Below, in pieces: positions 29,412 to 30,000 of a stretch of DNA of 30,000 nt; within the stretch, counting starts at the first letter, position 1, and each line of letters opens with the position of its first letter. A model generated the notes under the pieces. The model was not told the origin of the DNA. It ran no database searches and was given only the letters and a program-made list of their open reading frames with translations. The translations under genes were made by a program, and so were the position numbers. Origin of the DNA: Adiantum capillus-veneris (lineage: Eukaryota > Streptophyta > Polypodiopsida > Polypodiales > Pteridaceae); contig CM043944.1 in the NCBI GenBank assembly GCA_014529385.2, forward strand, positions 67,267,395 through 67,297,394, written 5' to 3'.

Positions 29412-30000
29412 TCATACAACATGTAGATTGTGTAACGTCTGTCTTTGTTTGCTCTCATCCTTGAAGAACCTTTGTTGTATAATTAGAAAACCTTGTGTGA
29501 TATGAAAGGTTCTCAGAGCCAATAGCAGGATGTACTGAAGTGACTGAGTAAACCTCCTCCATTGAGAAAGTTTCCATAAGCACCCCCCAGGATCAAAGAT
29601 CTTGAAGTATCTTTTCCAAAGAGAGATGTATGGTATGGAATCACTGACTGATTTCGGTTGAAGAAACTTGTAGATTTTATTGTTGTCCATCATTGCATCT
29701 ATCACTATGAATGTGATATAAAAGACTGGTTGCTCTTCTTCCTGTGTAAAGTTGATGTATCTGCTACGATCTTCAAGAGCTTGTATGAGAAAATTCCTGA
29801 ACTGTAGCTCATAAAATTTATTCAACCTGGGTAGGCTCATCAAGTCAAAAATTTTACGACCTTCATGATTTATGAAAGCTTGATCCATGCTTCCAACCGC
29901 TATTGGAAGATATTGCAAATAGTTTACCACATAAGTGGATAATAGACGAAGGTTTCTATTGCTTCCAACACATTGGAAGAGAATAGATTTTGGTACTGAT
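29412..30000 (-). CDS. Unrecognised ORF at right edge (partial)
   Basis: On the minus strand this frame is open from the right edge to a TGA at 29412, at least 195 codons, with no stop; the true start is outside. It contains YELQFRNFLIQALEDRSRYI, DAMMDNNKIYKFLQPKS and WKLSQWRRFTQSLQYILLLA, aromatic and hydrophobic throughout, giving a helical, globular look. I recognise no family and see no zinc, protease, RT or integrase motif. It ends just before the hairpin and polypurine tract of LTR B, so it is probably the last coding part of that element. It could be an extra element-encoded protein or the only ORF of a non-autonomous one. Confidence 0.55.
   Translation of the reverse strand, partial: SVPKSILFQCVGSNRNLRLLSTYVVNYLQYLPIAVGSMDQAFINHEGRKIFDLMSLPRLNKFYELQFRNFLIQALEDRSRYINFTQEEEQPVFYITFIVIDAMMDNNKIYKFLQPKSVSDSIPYISLWKRYFKIFDPGGCLWKLSQWRRFTQSLQYILLLALRTFHITQGFLIIQQRFFKDESKQRQTLHNLHVV

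Overview
This window reads as a stack of decayed retrotransposons from a land plant with a large, repeat-rich nuclear genome. I see no host protein-coding gene, tRNA, rRNA or CRISPR. The evidence for a plant is the set of Ty3/gypsy elements with plant-type layout, including one with two RNase H domains (Tat-like), a short-LTR Copia-like element primed by initiator tRNA-Met, and a plant-style EN/RT LINE. The lineage cannot be fixed from sequence alone; a fern, lycophyte or gymnosperm is a guess.

Layout. (1) 1-6088, + strand: the 3' part of an LTR element whose 5' LTR lies left of the window. It has a leader with five identical 24-bp perfect palindromes, then a long ORF of unknown family with a coiled coil (1663-5036, broken by a 110-bp duplication and an amber stop), a polypurine tract, and a ~1.0-kb 3' LTR (5086-6088) with a TATA box and (GA)44. 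(2) 6111-6901, - strand: remnant of another element's gag, with two zinc knuckles. (3) 6935-16128, + strand: a complete but mutated Ty3/gypsy element with two 1.1-kb LTRs, PBS, a leader with three more 24-bp palindromes, gag, protease, RT, RNase H, second RNase H and integrase. (4) 16129-18508, - strand: a non-coding Copia-like element with a 144-bp 5' LTR, tRNA-Met PBS and three different tandem-repeat blocks; its 3' LTR is cut to 32 bp at the gypsy boundary. (5) 18509-19845: non-coding, rich in microsatellites, with a curious degenerate 12-bp tandem repeat. (6) 19845-23322, - strand: a frameshifted LINE (endonuclease, RT, C-terminal zinc motif) ending in (TC)n. (7) 23323-23636, + strand: an orphan Ty3/gypsy integrase fragment. 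(8) 23892-26767, - strand: gag, PBS and 5' LTR of a further gypsy-type element. (9) 26768-30000, - strand: a related LTR, polypurine tract, hairpin and an unrecognised ORF open to the right edge.

The most interesting signal is the 24-bp palindrome family. Five copies in element 1 are identical to each other. The copies in the gypsy element differ by one base in each arm, changed so that pairing is kept. They sit in the leaders of two elements with unrelated LTRs and coding parts, keep their central CpGs, and have a similar ~280/~130-bp spacing.

All boundaries are from reading by eye. No alignment or database search was run.
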